45,501 bases of DNA from Oscillospiraceae bacterium (lineage in GTDB: Bacteria; Bacillota; Clostridia; Oscillospirales; Oscillospiraceae): positions 1 through 45,501 of the forward strand of contig JAFTIZ010000033.1 in NCBI GenBank assembly GCA_017456645.1, written 5' to 3'. Both the position numbers and the translations under genes were made by a program. The notes beneath the pieces were generated by a model that was given only the letters and a program-made list of their open reading frames with translations, was not told where the DNA came from and did no database searches. Position 1 is the first letter of the stretch, and every line of letters begins with the position of its first letter. Shown here in pieces: positions 27,673-35,450 of the stretch.

Positions 27673-29298
27673 TTATTCCGCAGAGATCAGATAATAGTAC
27701 ACCGGCTGACCGCCACGCAGCAGATTGACATCCGCATCGGGGCAAATATCCGCAAAGATGTCCGCAGCTTTCTGGGCGTGCTTCTCCTTCACGTTTTCGC
27801 CATAGTAGATGGTGACATAGTCCTTGCCGTCATCCCGAACCTTCTGAGCCAGAGATTTCAGCAGCACCTTGATGTCTTGGCTGGTGCCGAAGAGCTGGCT
27901 GCCGTATAGAGCCAGATAGTCACCCTCATGGATATCGTAGCCGTCGAAATCGGAGTTGCGGGCGGCGTAGGTGATCTGCATGGTGTCCACAGTGCCCAGA
28001 GCCTCGGTCATGGCCTCCACATTCTCCTCTTCCGTACCCTCCGGGTTGAAGCTGAGCATGGCGGTGACGCCCTGAGGAATGGTCTTGCTCTCGATGACCA
28101 CAACCTTCTTGGGAGTCAGGGCATCTACCTGCTGAGCAGCCATGATGATGTTCTTATTGTTAGGCAGAACAAAGACGATCTCGGCAGGAACCTTGTTGAC
28201 TTCCTCCAAAATATCCTGCGTGCTGGGATTCATGGTCTGGCCGCCGGAAACGATCCGGTCAACGCCCAAATTGGCGAACACGTCGGCAATGCCGTCACCG
28301 GCGCAGACGCTAACCACGCCAAAGGTTTTCTCAGGCTCGGCGATCTTGGGGCTCTTCTCGGACTCGCTCATGACCTTCTCGGTATGCTGCAGACGCATAT
28401 TCTCGATCTTAACGGTAACAAAGGAGCCATAGTCCATAGCCTCATGCAGAGCCTTACCGGGGTCATTGGTATGGACGTGAACCTTGATGATCTCCTCATC
28501 GTCCACCAGCACCAGGCTGTCGCCCAGGCTGGACAGGAAATCTCTCAACTTTTCGGGATCCATATCATTCTCACGGGAGATGATAAACTCGGTGCAGTAG
28601 GTGAAGGTAATGTCTTCGGTATTGAAATCGTCGAAGGAAGCGGCTTCCTTGACTTCCACACCGCCCTCGGGAGCCACGATGTCCTCACCCCGCAGGGCGC
28701 ACAGCATAGCTTCCAGCGCCACCAGCCAGCCCTTGCCGCCGGCATCCACAACACCAGCCTTCTTCAGGACGGGGTTCTGGTTGGTGGTGTTGGCCAGAGC
28801 GATCTTGGCCTCCTCAATGGCAGCCTCGTGAACATACTCGAAGTAGTTGTTCTCCTCAGCAGCCCGCTTTGCCTTGGCGGCAGCCAGACGGGCAACGGTC
28901 AGGATGGTGCCCTCGGCGGGCTTCATAACAGCCTTGTAGGCAGCGTCCACGCCCTCCTGCAGAGCCTCAGCCCACAGAACGCCGTCGCAATCCATAGCGC
29001 CCTTGAGCTTCTTGGAAATGCCCCGCATCAGCAAGGACAGAATAACACCGGAGTTACCACGGGCGCCCCGCAGCATGGCGGAAGCGGTGGCAGCGGCAGC
29101 CTTTTCCAGAGTGGGATCCTCCAGCTTGCGCAGGTCGCCGGCAGCGGCATTGATGGTCATGGACATATTGGTGCCGGTATCGCCGTCGGGAACGGGGAAC
29201 ACGTTCAGGTCATTCAGCGCCTGCTTGTTGATCTCGATGGACGCAGCGGCGTTGATGATCAGCCGGCGAAAATCAGAACCGTTGATAATTTGTCTCAT
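27673..29298 (-). CDS. fakA: Fatty acid kinase catalytic subunit FakA (DAK2-domain protein, YloV)
   Basis: FakA phosphorylates fatty acids carried by a FakB protein, so that exogenous or recycled fatty acids enter phospholipid synthesis. The 541-residue product has the DAK2 ATP-binding domain with 'NVFPVPDGDTGTNMS' (metal-binding Asp motif) and 'RGARGNSGVILS', a middle domain with 'CTEFII' and 'KVHVHTNDPGKAL', and the C-terminal DegV-like fold ('FGVVSVCAGDGIADVFANLGVDRIVSGGQTMNPSTQDIL'). It is 18 bases after the Asp23/Gls24 gene, a conserved pairing (yloU-yloV). No fakB is in the window. recG, which often follows, is located 14 kb away here. Confidence 0.93.
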   Translation of the reverse strand: MRQIINGSDFRRLIINAAASIEINKQALNDLNVFPVPDGDTGTNMSMTINAAAGDLRKLEDPTLEKAAAATASAMLRGARGNSGVILSLLMRGISKKLKGAMDCDGVLWAEALQEGVDAAYKAVMKPAEGTILTVARLAAAKAKRAAEENNYFEYVHEAAIEEAKIALANTTNQNPVLKKAGVVDAGGKGWLVALEAMLCALRGEDIVAPEGGVEVKEAASFDDFNTEDITFTYCTEFIISRENDMDPEKLRDFLSSLGDSLVLVDDEEIIKVHVHTNDPGKALHEAMDYGSFVTVKIENMRLQHTEKVMSESEKSPKIAEPEKTFGVVSVCAGDGIADVFANLGVDRIVSGGQTMNPSTQDILEEVNKVPAEIVFVLPNNKNIIMAAQQVDALTPKKVVVIESKTIPQGVTAMLSFNPEGTEEENVEAMTEALGTVDTMQITYAARNSDFDGYDIHEGDYLALYGSQLFGTSQDIKVLLKSLAQKVRDDGKDYVTIYYGENVKEKHAQKAADIFADICPDADVNLLRGGQPVYYYLISAE

Positions 29299-29316
29299 TC
29301 GTTTACCTCCAGCTCA

Positions 29317-29670
29317 TCAACCGACCATCATGGAGTCGACGTAGACATTGACCGCGCGAACCTCAGTGCCGGTGCACTTGGTCACAACGTAGCGAACCTC
29401 GGAGATGATGGACGCGCCCACGGCGGACAGGTTCACGCCGTGATCGACGATGATATGCAGGTCGATGGAAATGGTATCATCCTCATGGAACTGGACCTTC
29501 ACGCCCTTGCCCATGGATTCCTTGCGCAGCAGGTGGTAGACGCCGTCGGTAACAGACCGGGCAGCCATACCCTTGACACCGAAGCAGTTGCTGGCGGCAA
29601 CGCCGGCGATGTCAACATAAACGCCGGTGCTGACGCACACGGAGCCGTTCTCATTCTCGTGACGAATCAT
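29317..29670 (-). CDS. Asp23/Gls24 family envelope stress protein (YloU)
   Basis: This 117-residue member of the Asp23/Gls24 family has 'GSVCVSTGVYVDIAGVAASNCFGVKGMA' and 'VNLSAVGASIISEVRYVVTKCTGTEVRAVNVYVD'. Such proteins associate with the membrane or envelope and are linked to alkaline and cell-wall stress. YloU is always found with the FakA homologue YloV. The start is ATG 29670, with GGGAGG seven bases upstream; the five extra codons of the longer open frame contain the SD itself. Confidence 0.9.
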   Translation of the reverse strand: MIRHENENGSVCVSTGVYVDIAGVAASNCFGVKGMAARSVTDGVYHLLRKESMGKGVKVQFHEDDTISIDLHIIVDHGVNLSAVGASIISEVRYVVTKCTGTEVRAVNVYVDSMMVG

Positions 29671-29710
29671 AATTATTCCTCCCAAATAAAGTATCTTTCA
29701 AACAGCGAAC

Positions 29711-31270
29711 TTAAACCATGCTTGCTTCCCAGCAGTCGGGAGCGGTCAGACCCATCATCTTGACCACGGTGGGAGCCACGTTGGCAAGGCCGTAAGCGCC
29801 TTCCTTAATGGTCCAATCGTTGTCCTTATCGTAGATGATGAAGGGAACGGGGTTCAGGGAGTGGGCAGTGCGGACGGAGGTCTTGCCCTTCTTGGTTTCG
29901 GTCATCTGGTCGGCGTTGCCGTGGTCAGCGGTGATCAGCACGGTGTAGCCGTACTTGTCGGCAGCCTCCAGAATGGCCTTCAGGCCGTTGTCAACGCACT
30001 CCATGGCGTAGACCACCGCGTCCATGACACCGGTGTGGCCCACCATGTCGCCGTTGGGATAGTTGCAGCGCAGGAACTTGAACTTACCGGAAGCCATGTT
30101 GGCCACCATCTTCTCGGTGATCTCCTTGGACTTCATGGCAGGAGCCTGCTCGAAGGGAATCACGTCGGAGGGGATCTCCTCGTAGACCTCCAAGCTCTCA
30201 TCCACCTTGCCGGAGCGGTTACCGTTCCAGAAATAGGTCACGTGGCCGTACTTCTGAGTCTCGGAGCAGGCATACTCGGTGATGCCGGCCTCGCACAGCA
30301 CTTCGGTCAGGGTGTTAGTGATGACGGGGGGCTGCAGCAGGTAGTTGTAAGGGATCTGCAGATCCGCGTCGTACTGCAGCATACCGGCAAACTTGACGCC
30401 GGTATATCCGGGGCGATCGAACTTATCAAAATCCTCACGATCGAAGGCCAGGGAGATCTCCTGGGCACGGTCGCCGCGGAAGTTGAACAAAATCACGCTG
30501 TCGCCATTGTTGATCTTGGCGACGGGCTCGCCGTTGCGAGCCACAACGAAGGCAGGCAGATCCTGATCGATGCAGCCGGTCTCAGCGCGGTAGGTCTCGA
30601 TGGCCTCTGCAGCGGAAGCAAACTGACGGCCTTCGGCCTGCACATGGGTGCGCCAGCCCTTTTCGACCATGCCCCAGTTGGCCTCGTAACGATCCATAGT
30701 GACCTGCATACGGCCGCCGCCGGAGGCGATGGCGTAGTCGCAGCCCTCGGTGTTCAGTTCCTTCAGCACATCCTCCAGCATAGAAACATACTCCAGAGCG
30801 GAGGTGGCGGGCACATCACGGCCGTCCAGCAGGATGTGGCAGTAGGCCTTCTTGACACCCTCGGCCTTGGCCTGCTTCAGCAGGGCGATCAGGTGAGAAA
30901 TATTGGAGTGGACGTTGCCGTCGGACAGCAGACCCAGGAAGTGCATGGCCTTACCCTCGGCGTTGGCCACCAGCTCCTTCCAGGTTTCGGAAGCATACAG
31001 GCTGCCGTTCTCGATGCTTTCGCCAACCAGCTTGGCACCCTGAGAGTAGACCTGACCGCAGCCCAGGGCATTGTGGCCGACCTCGGAGTTGCCCATGTCC
31101 TCATCGGAGGGCAGACCGACGGCGGTGCCGTGAGCCTTCAGGTAAGTATGAGGACAGGTAGCCAGCAGATTATCCAGAGTGGGAGTGTTGGCAACAACAA
31201 CAGCATCACCGCTGCCGCCGTCACCCTTGCCGACGCCGTCCATAATCACTAAAACGATAGGTTTTTTCAT
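29711..31270 (-). CDS. gpmI: 2,3-bisphosphoglycerate-independent phosphoglycerate mutase
   Basis: This 519-residue glycolytic enzyme interconverts 3- and 2-phosphoglycerate using two Mn ions and a phosphoserine. The alkaline-phosphatase-type metal motifs are present: 'VIMDGVGKG' at the start, 'EDMGNSEVGHNALGCG' with the nucleophilic Ser, 'DGRDVPATSALEYV', 'NFRGDRAQEIS', 'YPNGDMVGHTG' and 'ITADHGNAD'. GGAGG precedes the ATG. It leads the operon gpmI-gls24-fakA. No other glycolytic gene is adjacent. Codon bias is that of a strongly expressed gene. Confidence 0.97.
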   Translation of the reverse strand: MKKPIVLVIMDGVGKGDGGSGDAVVVANTPTLDNLLATCPHTYLKAHGTAVGLPSDEDMGNSEVGHNALGCGQVYSQGAKLVGESIENGSLYASETWKELVANAEGKAMHFLGLLSDGNVHSNISHLIALLKQAKAEGVKKAYCHILLDGRDVPATSALEYVSMLEDVLKELNTEGCDYAIASGGGRMQVTMDRYEANWGMVEKGWRTHVQAEGRQFASAAEAIETYRAETGCIDQDLPAFVVARNGEPVAKINNGDSVILFNFRGDRAQEISLAFDREDFDKFDRPGYTGVKFAGMLQYDADLQIPYNYLLQPPVITNTLTEVLCEAGITEYACSETQKYGHVTYFWNGNRSGKVDESLEVYEEIPSDVIPFEQAPAMKSKEITEKMVANMASGKFKFLRCNYPNGDMVGHTGVMDAVVYAMECVDNGLKAILEAADKYGYTVLITADHGNADQMTETKKGKTSVRTAHSLNPVPFIIYDKDNDWTIKEGAYGLANVAPTVVKMMGLTAPDCWEASMV

Positions 31271-31325
31271 ATTGAACCTCCAGAACCGAATTCGATCGGG
31301 TTATTCGCAGTATTTTGGTTTTACT

Positions 31326-31354
31326 ATTTTACATCATAATTACAGAAGTTACAA
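31326..31354 (-). promoter_or_regulatory. Sigma-A promoter of gpmI
   Basis: The minus strand reads TTGTAA (31354-31349), a 17-nt spacer and TAAAAT (31331-31326), giving a leader of about 50 nt before gpmI. Confidence 0.7.
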
Positions 31355-31496
31355 CCCATTATTTAAATTTTTTCCGAAATCACGAAAATAGCCAGCCTTC
31401 GAAATGACTTTTCGGCGTTTTTTCCCCGATAATGTTAAGCAAATATTAAACCGGAGAAAAGTTTTCAAAAAAGTTGTAGGAAAAACAAAACAAATG

Positions 31497-31505
31497 TGCT
31501 ATCAT
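31497..31505 (+). promoter_or_regulatory. Extended -10 promoter of the ruvC transcript
   Basis: TGCTATCAT (31497-31505) is an extended -10 element 22 bases before the start codon of the small membrane protein gene. A TTGTAG hexamer 20 nt upstream is too far to be a normal -35. Confidence 0.5.
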
Positions 31506-31527
31506 AAAAGAACGAGGTGAATACGAT

Positions 31528-31692
31528 ATGGAAAATGAAGAACTGAATCAGCAGCCCGAAGAGCTGGAGCCCCGTCAAGGCTACACGCCCCGTCCCGCAT
31601 GGCAGGTCTGGGCAGCCCGCATCGGTCTGGTCATTATGATCATCAGTGTGATCTTGTACTACTGGCACATCGCCAGCGGTGGAATGCAATGA
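31528..31692 (+). CDS. Small single-span membrane protein upstream of ruvC
   Basis: A 54-residue product begins at ATG 31528, with GAGGTGA upstream. It has an acidic, Glu-rich N-terminus, a 'PRPAWQVWAARIGL' segment leading into one membrane span (about residues 31-46, ILYYW at its end) and a short tail. Its last four bases overlap the ruvC start (ATGA), so the two are translated together. I recognise similar short proteins in front of ruvC in related genomes but know of no function. Confidence 0.8.
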   Translation: MENEELNQQPEELEPRQGYTPRPAWQVWAARIGLVIMIISVILYYWHIASGGMQ

Positions 31693-32186
31693 GGATACTG
31701 GGCATCGATCCTGGCTACGGGATCACCGGCTTTGGTCTGGTGGAGGCTCAGCGTGGGCAGTTTCAGCTCCTGCGCTGCGGCGCCATCACCACCCCTGCCG
31801 GTATGGATTTTTCCGCCCGGCTGGAGATCATTTATGAGGATATGAAGCAGCTGCTGGAGGTGGCAAAGCCCGATGTGGTAGCCATCGAGGAGCTGTTTTT
31901 CGGCCAAAACGTCACCACCGGCATCGGTGTCGCCCAAAGCCGTGGGGTCATTTTGCTTGCTATCCGTCAGGCAGGGCTGGAGGTCTATTCCTACAAGCCC
32001 ATGCAGGTCAAGCAGGCGGTGGTGGGTTACGGCAACGCCACCAAGCATCAGGTTCAGGATATGACGAAGCGGCTTTTGGGGCTCAGCGCCATGCCCAAGC
32101 CCGACGACGCGGCGGATGCCATCGCCATCGCCCTGTGCCACGGCAGATCCTCTACCTCCTTGTTGGCACAACTCAATAAATCGTAA
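31689..32186 (+). CDS. ruvC: Crossover junction endodeoxyribonuclease RuvC
   Basis: RuvC resolves Holliday junctions by paired cuts. The 165-residue product has the catalytic acids of the RNase H-like fold: Asp7 in 'GIDPGYG', Glu67 in 'AIEELFF', and Asp140/Asp143 in 'PDDAADAIAIALCH'. The 'QVKQAVVGYGNA' DNA-binding segment is also typical. I place the start at ATG 31689 because of the GIDPG N-terminus and the overlap with the preceding gene; an upstream in-frame extension to 31599 is not coding. ruvA and ruvB follow after an unrelated gene and a repeat. Confidence 0.96.
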   Translation: MRILGIDPGYGITGFGLVEAQRGQFQLLRCGAITTPAGMDFSARLEIIYEDMKQLLEVAKPDVVAIEELFFGQNVTTGIGVAQSRGVILLAIRQAGLEVYSYKPMQVKQAVVGYGNATKHQVQDMTKRLLGLSAMPKPDDAADAIAIALCHGRSSTSLLAQLNKS

Positions 32187-32191
32187 CGGTA

Positions 32192-32390
32192 AATGATTAT
32201 TTACACTGCTGTATGTGTGTAGGGCGGGGTCATGACCCCGCCGACCACTATGGTCGATTGAGTGGTAAAACCACTTCAAAAACCTTACGATTACAGCGAA
32301 TATCATACGGCTCAATGATCGAACCCTAGCGGCGGGGCCATGGCCCCGCCCTACGAATGGCGTGTGTGATAATCCACTAGACAATCATTT
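32192..32390. repeat. MITE-like palindromic repeat, copy 2 (199 bp)
   Basis: Ends AAATGATTAT (32192-32201) and ACAATCATTT (32381-32390) match copy 1. Inside are two perfect 20-bp palindromes: GGCGGGGTCA plus its complement at 32223-32242, and GGCGGGGCCA plus its complement at 32331-32350. These flank a middle that is itself partly inverted (TCGATTGAG ... CTCAATGATCGA). The two palindromes carry GTAG and CTAC on their outer sides, so the whole element can fold into one long imperfect hairpin. It begins five bases after the ruvC stop. Confidence 0.85.
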
Positions 32391-32418
32391 ATCCTACCAC
32401 CATTGTGGAGGTATCGTT

Positions 32419-33114
32419 ATGAATAAACCTCAACTGAAGATATTCCCTTGTTATCTCATTGGCCTGCTGATAATGGCCGTATCCGCATGGGCGATTTCCT
32501 TGCTTTATAGTCAGGTTACGTTCCTGTCGCGGCTGCATTGGATCGTGCAGCTGCTTCCCCCTCTTGCGCTCATGATTGCGGCTCTGATTGTGCATCCGGT
32601 TTCAAAGGGTCGTACCGGCGGTTATCTTTTTTCCTATTTCCTTAACGCCACCGCATCCGGCTGGGCCATCGGTGTGCTGTTGGGGGAAGCCGCCATCATT
32701 CCTCCCCCTCAGGTGCTGGCCGCCATGGTGCCTGCCGCTGCTTTAGGTCTTATTTTGATGCTTTTCTCCCGTAACAGCTCCAAAGCATGGCGCATCGCAA
32801 CCATTGTCACCTTTTCTGTGCTGGGTCTGGCCCTCATCGGCGGAGGCATCTATGTATGGTGCGTTCACTGTCCCCTTGCAGGCTGCGCCTTTGTGTTCAG
32901 CGGATTGTTTTATTTACCGCTGCCCTTTTGCTATGGAAAAGCCCTATCCAACCCGGATGAAATGTATCGATATCTGTCTTACACCGGCTTCGGTGCCTTT
33001 ATCTTGATTTTCCTGGTCGTCATGTTCATTCTGTCAGAAGGCGAAATTCTGGATGGGCTCGACTTTGACTTCGGCGGCGAAGGCGGCAAAAAGAAGAACA
33101 AACCCGTAAAATGA
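32419..33114 (+). CDS. Unknown membrane protein between ruvC and ruvA
   Basis: I do not recognise this 231-residue protein. It has about seven hydrophobic spans, two Cys in a loop (WCVHCPLAGC) and a charged C-terminal tail: acidic (GLDFDFGGEGG) followed by a Lys run (KKKNK). The start is ATG 32419, with GTGGAGG seven bases upstream; the open frame before it runs into the palindromic repeat. Base and codon use looks less GC-biased than in the ruv genes around it. Together with the repeat next to it this suggests a later insertion into a ruvC-ruvA-ruvB operon. It is 13 bases from ruvA and must be co-transcribed with it. Confidence 0.75.
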   Translation: MNKPQLKIFPCYLIGLLIMAVSAWAISLLYSQVTFLSRLHWIVQLLPPLALMIAALIVHPVSKGRTGGYLFSYFLNATASGWAIGVLLGEAAIIPPPQVLAAMVPAAALGLILMLFSRNSSKAWRIATIVTFSVLGLALIGGGIYVWCVHCPLAGCAFVFSGLFYLPLPFCYGKALSNPDEMYRYLSYTGFGAFILIFLVVMFILSEGEILDGLDFDFGGEGGKKKNKPVK

Positions 33115-33127
33115 CGGAGGAACTACC

Positions 33128-33733
33128 ATGCTTTACTACGTTTCCGGAGCTGTAACCATTTTAGAGCCGGCGCTGGCTGTCATCGACTGCGGCGGCGTGG
33201 GCTACGGCTGCCGAATCACGGCCTACACCGCAGCCCAACTCAAATTGAACCAAACCGCCCGGCTGTACATTACCGAATCCATCCGCGAGGATGCCTATGA
33301 CCTCTATGGCTTCATTTCCAAAGAGGAGCAGCATTGCTTCCAGCTGCTGACCTCCGTCACCGGCGTAGGCCCCAAGGCCGCTCTGGCCATTCTCTCTGCC
33401 GGCGGCCCCCAGAATTTCACCCTTGCCGTCATGACCGGCGATGAAAAAATGCTCACCGCCGCTCAGGGCGTGGGCAAAAAGCTGGCTCAGCGGATCATTT
33501 TGGAACTGAAGGACAAGATCGGCGGCAGCGGCATGGAGCTGGACTTCTCCGGCGGCGCATCCGTAGCCGCCCCTGTGCAGCAAGGCAACAATGTCGCTCT
33601 GGCCACCGCCGCCCTGCAGGAGCTGGGCTATTCCCCGGCGGAGATCGCCGCCGCCCTCAAGGGTGTGGACGCAAGTGCCAGCACCGAGGAAATGGTTCGC
33701 TACGCCCTGCGTGCCATGGTCATGAAGGGCTAA
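33128..33733 (+). CDS. ruvA: Holliday junction branch migration protein RuvA
   Basis: The 201-residue RuvA binds the four-way junction and loads RuvB. Seen: the N-terminal OB fold ('LYYVSGAVTILEPALAVIDCGGVGYGCRI'), 'REDAYDLYGFISKEEQ', the two helix-hairpin-helix motifs ('LTSVTGVGPKAALAILS' and 'LTAAQGVGKKLAQRIILELKDKI') and the C-terminal RuvB-binding helices. GGAGG lies six bases before the ATG. Confidence 0.96.
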   Translation: MLYYVSGAVTILEPALAVIDCGGVGYGCRITAYTAAQLKLNQTARLYITESIREDAYDLYGFISKEEQHCFQLLTSVTGVGPKAALAILSAGGPQNFTLAVMTGDEKMLTAAQGVGKKLAQRIILELKDKIGGSGMELDFSGGASVAAPVQQGNNVALATAALQELGYSPAEIAAALKGVDASASTEEMVRYALRAMVMKG

Positions 33734-33738
33734 AATTC

Positions 33739-33817
33739 CGAGATACGAGATACAAGATACGAGATACGAGATAGCATAGGAATATCTCATATCTCATATC
33801 TCATATCTCATATCTCC
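33739..33817. repeat. Heptad tandem repeat with inverted arms between ruvA and ruvB
   Basis: Five tandem copies of CGAGATA (33739-33773; one is CAAGATA) are followed, after a 10-nt spacer, by five tandem copies of TATCTCA (33783-33817; the last ends in C). The arms are complementary except for one C-A mismatch per unit, so the RNA can form a 35-bp imperfect hairpin ending 17 bases before the ruvB start. No U-tract follows. Confidence 0.9.
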
Positions 33818-33833
33818 ATTTCGGAGGTAAGCT

Positions 33834-34874
33834 ATGAGTTTAGAATACTCTCAAGATTTCGACATGCCCCTGATTTCGCCGACTTACGCTCCGCAGGATG
33901 CCGGCGAGATCGGTCTGCGCCCCAAGCTTCTGTCCGACTACACCGGTCAGGAGAAGGCCAAGGGCAATCTGTCCATTTATATTGAGGCCGCCCGCCGGCG
34001 GGGTGAGCCTTTGGATCACACCCTGCTCTACGGCCCTCCCGGTCTGGGCAAAACCACTCTGGCAGGTGTCATCGCCAACGAAATGGGCGTAAATATCCGG
34101 GTCACCTCCGGCCCCGCCATCGAAAAGCCCGGCGATCTGGCAGCGCTGCTGACCAACCTGAACCCCGGTGACATCCTCTTTATCGACGAGATCCACCGCC
34201 TGAACCGGGTAGTAGAAGAAATTCTGTACCCCGCTATGGAGGATTTCGCCATTGATATTATTGTAGGCAAGGGCCCCAGCGCCAACTCCATCCGTCTGGA
34301 TCTGCCGAAATTCACGCTGGTGGGTGCCACCACACGGGCAGGCCAGCTGTCCGCTCCCCTGCGCGACCGGTTTGGCGTTTCGCTACGTTTGGAGCTGTAC
34401 ACCCCCGAAGAGCTGGCACGCATCGTCACCCGCTCCGCCACCATTCTGGGCATGGATATCGACCCCAAGGGTGCCCTGGAGATCGCGTCGCGCAGCCGGG
34501 GCACGCCCCGAATCGCCAACCGCTTCCTGCGTCGGGTTCGGGATTTCGCTCAGGTGGTCTGCGACGGCACCATCACCAAGGAGGCCGCGGATCTAGCTCT
34601 GCAGCGGCTGGAGGTGGATCATCTGGGTCTGGATGCCATCGACCGGCGGATGCTCACCGCCATCATCCGCAATTACGGCGGCGGCCCCGTGGGTCTGGAA
34701 ACCCTTGCCGCCACCATCGGCGAGGAGGCTGTGACCCTTGAGGATGTGTACGAGCCCTATCTGATGCAGCTGGGCTTCCTGACCAGAACCCCCCGGGGTC
34801 GCTGCGTCACCGCTCTGGCCTATGACCATCTTGGCATCGCCTACGACGGTCAGCAGACCGCTTTCGACCTGTAA
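33834..34874 (+). CDS. ruvB: Holliday junction branch migration ATPase RuvB
   Basis: This 346-residue AAA+ motor drives branch migration with RuvA. Motifs: '[15 protein letters not shown]', Walker [10 protein letters not shown] (67-75), Walker B LFIDEIH (115-121), sensor 1 '[20 protein letters not shown]' and the C-terminal winged-helix domain ending '[19 protein letters not shown]'. The length is standard. GGAGG precedes the ATG, right after the heptad hairpin. No terminator is evident downstream before the next promoter at 34931. Confidence 0.97.
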   Translation: MSLEYSQDFDMPLISPTYAPQDAGEIGLRPKLLSDYTGQEKAKGNLSIYIEAARRRGEPLDHTLLYGPPGLGKTTLAGVIANEMGVNIRVTSGPAIEKPGDLAALLTNLNPGDILFIDEIHRLNRVVEEILYPAMEDFAIDIIVGKGPSANSIRLDLPKFTLVGATTRAGQLSAPLRDRFGVSLRLELYTPEELARIVTRSATILGMDIDPKGALEIASRSRGTPRIANRFLRRVRDFAQVVCDGTITKEAADLALQRLEVDHLGLDAIDRRMLTAIIRNYGGGPVGLETLAATIGEEAVTLEDVYEPYLMQLGFLTRTPRGRCVTALAYDHLGIAYDGQQTAFDL

Positions 34875-34930
34875 CCTGTCGGAAATTTGCATAAAAGTTC
34901 AAAATATTTCACAAAAGTTTTCATAAAGGA

Positions 34931-34959
34931 TTGACAAACAGATATCCTGCGTGTATAAT
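34931..34959 (+). promoter_or_regulatory. Consensus sigma-A promoter of the zinc-ribbon gene
   Basis: A perfect TTGACA (34931-34936), 17-nt spacer and perfect TATAAT (34954-34959). Transcription would start near 34966, leaving a leader of about 95 nt. Confidence 0.93.
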
Positions 34960-34963
34960 CGCA

Positions 34964-34982
34964 TTTGTGGTAAATCCACAAA
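34964..34982 (+). promoter_or_regulatory. 5'-terminal leader hairpin of the zinc-ribbon transcript
   Basis: TTTGTGG (34964-34970) and CCACAAA (34976-34982) pair around TAAAT at the predicted extreme 5' end of the mRNA. 5'-terminal stems often slow RNA decay in Firmicutes. The rest of the leader to 35060 shows no riboswitch class I recognise. Confidence 0.5.
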
Positions 34983-35060
34983 CTATCAAGACTCCGCGTT
35001 ACAACTGACATTCATGGTAGGCGTTCACGGGGCACATTTATCCGAAGAGAGGTAAAATCA

Positions 35061-35339
35061 ATGTACGAAGATAAGACTTTAGTTTGCAAAGAGTGCGGCA
35101 ATGAGTTCGTGTTCACCGCCGGTGAGCAGGAGTTCTACGCTGAGCGCGGCTTCCAGAACGAGCCCCAGCGCTGCAAGGCTTGCCGTGACGCTCGCAAGAA
35201 CGCCACCCGTGGCCCCCGTGAGTTCTTCACCGCTACCTGCGCCCGTTGCGGCGGCGAGGCCAAGGTTCCCTTCGAGCCCAAGTCCGACCGTCCCGTGTTC
35301 TGCAGCGAGTGCTTCGCTCAGATGCGCGCCAACGGCTAA
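35061..35339 (+). CDS. Small double zinc-ribbon protein
   Basis: The 92-residue protein carries four CxxC pairs: Cys9/12 and Cys38/41 form the N-terminal zinc ribbon (probable zinc-ribbon domain family, 'LVCKECGNEFVFTAGEQEFYAERGF'), and Cys60/63 and Cys81/84 form a second ribbon ('CARCGGEAKVPFEP' ... 'PVFCSECF'). Such proteins are common and highly expressed in clostridia. A nucleic-acid or ribosome role is guessed but not shown. The consensus promoter, protected leader, strong codon bias and twin terminator all suggest abundant expression. Confidence 0.9.
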   Translation: MYEDKTLVCKECGNEFVFTAGEQEFYAERGFQNEPQRCKACRDARKNATRGPREFFTATCARCGGEAKVPFEPKSDRPVFCSECFAQMRANG

Positions 35340-35354
35340 TTCTTATGCATGATG

Positions 35355-35387
35355 AACCGGAGCTGACCTTCGTCAGCTCCGGTTTTT
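35355..35387 (+). terminator. Terminator of the zinc-ribbon gene
   Basis: A 13-bp perfect stem (AACCGGAGCTGAC at 35355-35367, complement at 35372-35384) with a CTTC loop runs into TTTTT. Confidence 0.95.
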
Positions 35388-35414
35388 CTGCTCTTTATGA
35401 TAAGATAAACCGAC

Positions 35415-35449
35415 AAAAAACCGGAGCTGCCGCGGCAGCTCCGGTTTTT
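35415..35449 (-). terminator. Terminator of the M3 peptidase gene, bidirectional
   Basis: The stem CCGGAGCTGCC/GGCAGCTCCGG (35421-35431 and 35434-35444) is followed by TTTTTT on the minus strand and TTTTT on the plus strand. It nearly duplicates the hairpin at 35355 and starts two bases from the peptidase stop codon. Confidence 0.93.
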
Positions 35450-35450
35450 C

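Noticed and set aside
27928..29763. 611-codon open frame on the plus strand
   Set aside because: Antisense to fakA and the Asp23/Gls24 gene; no SD and no family resemblance.
33739..33817. CRISPR array
   Set aside because: Units are seven bases without spacers and the second half is the complement of the first. It is a tandem/inverted simple repeat.
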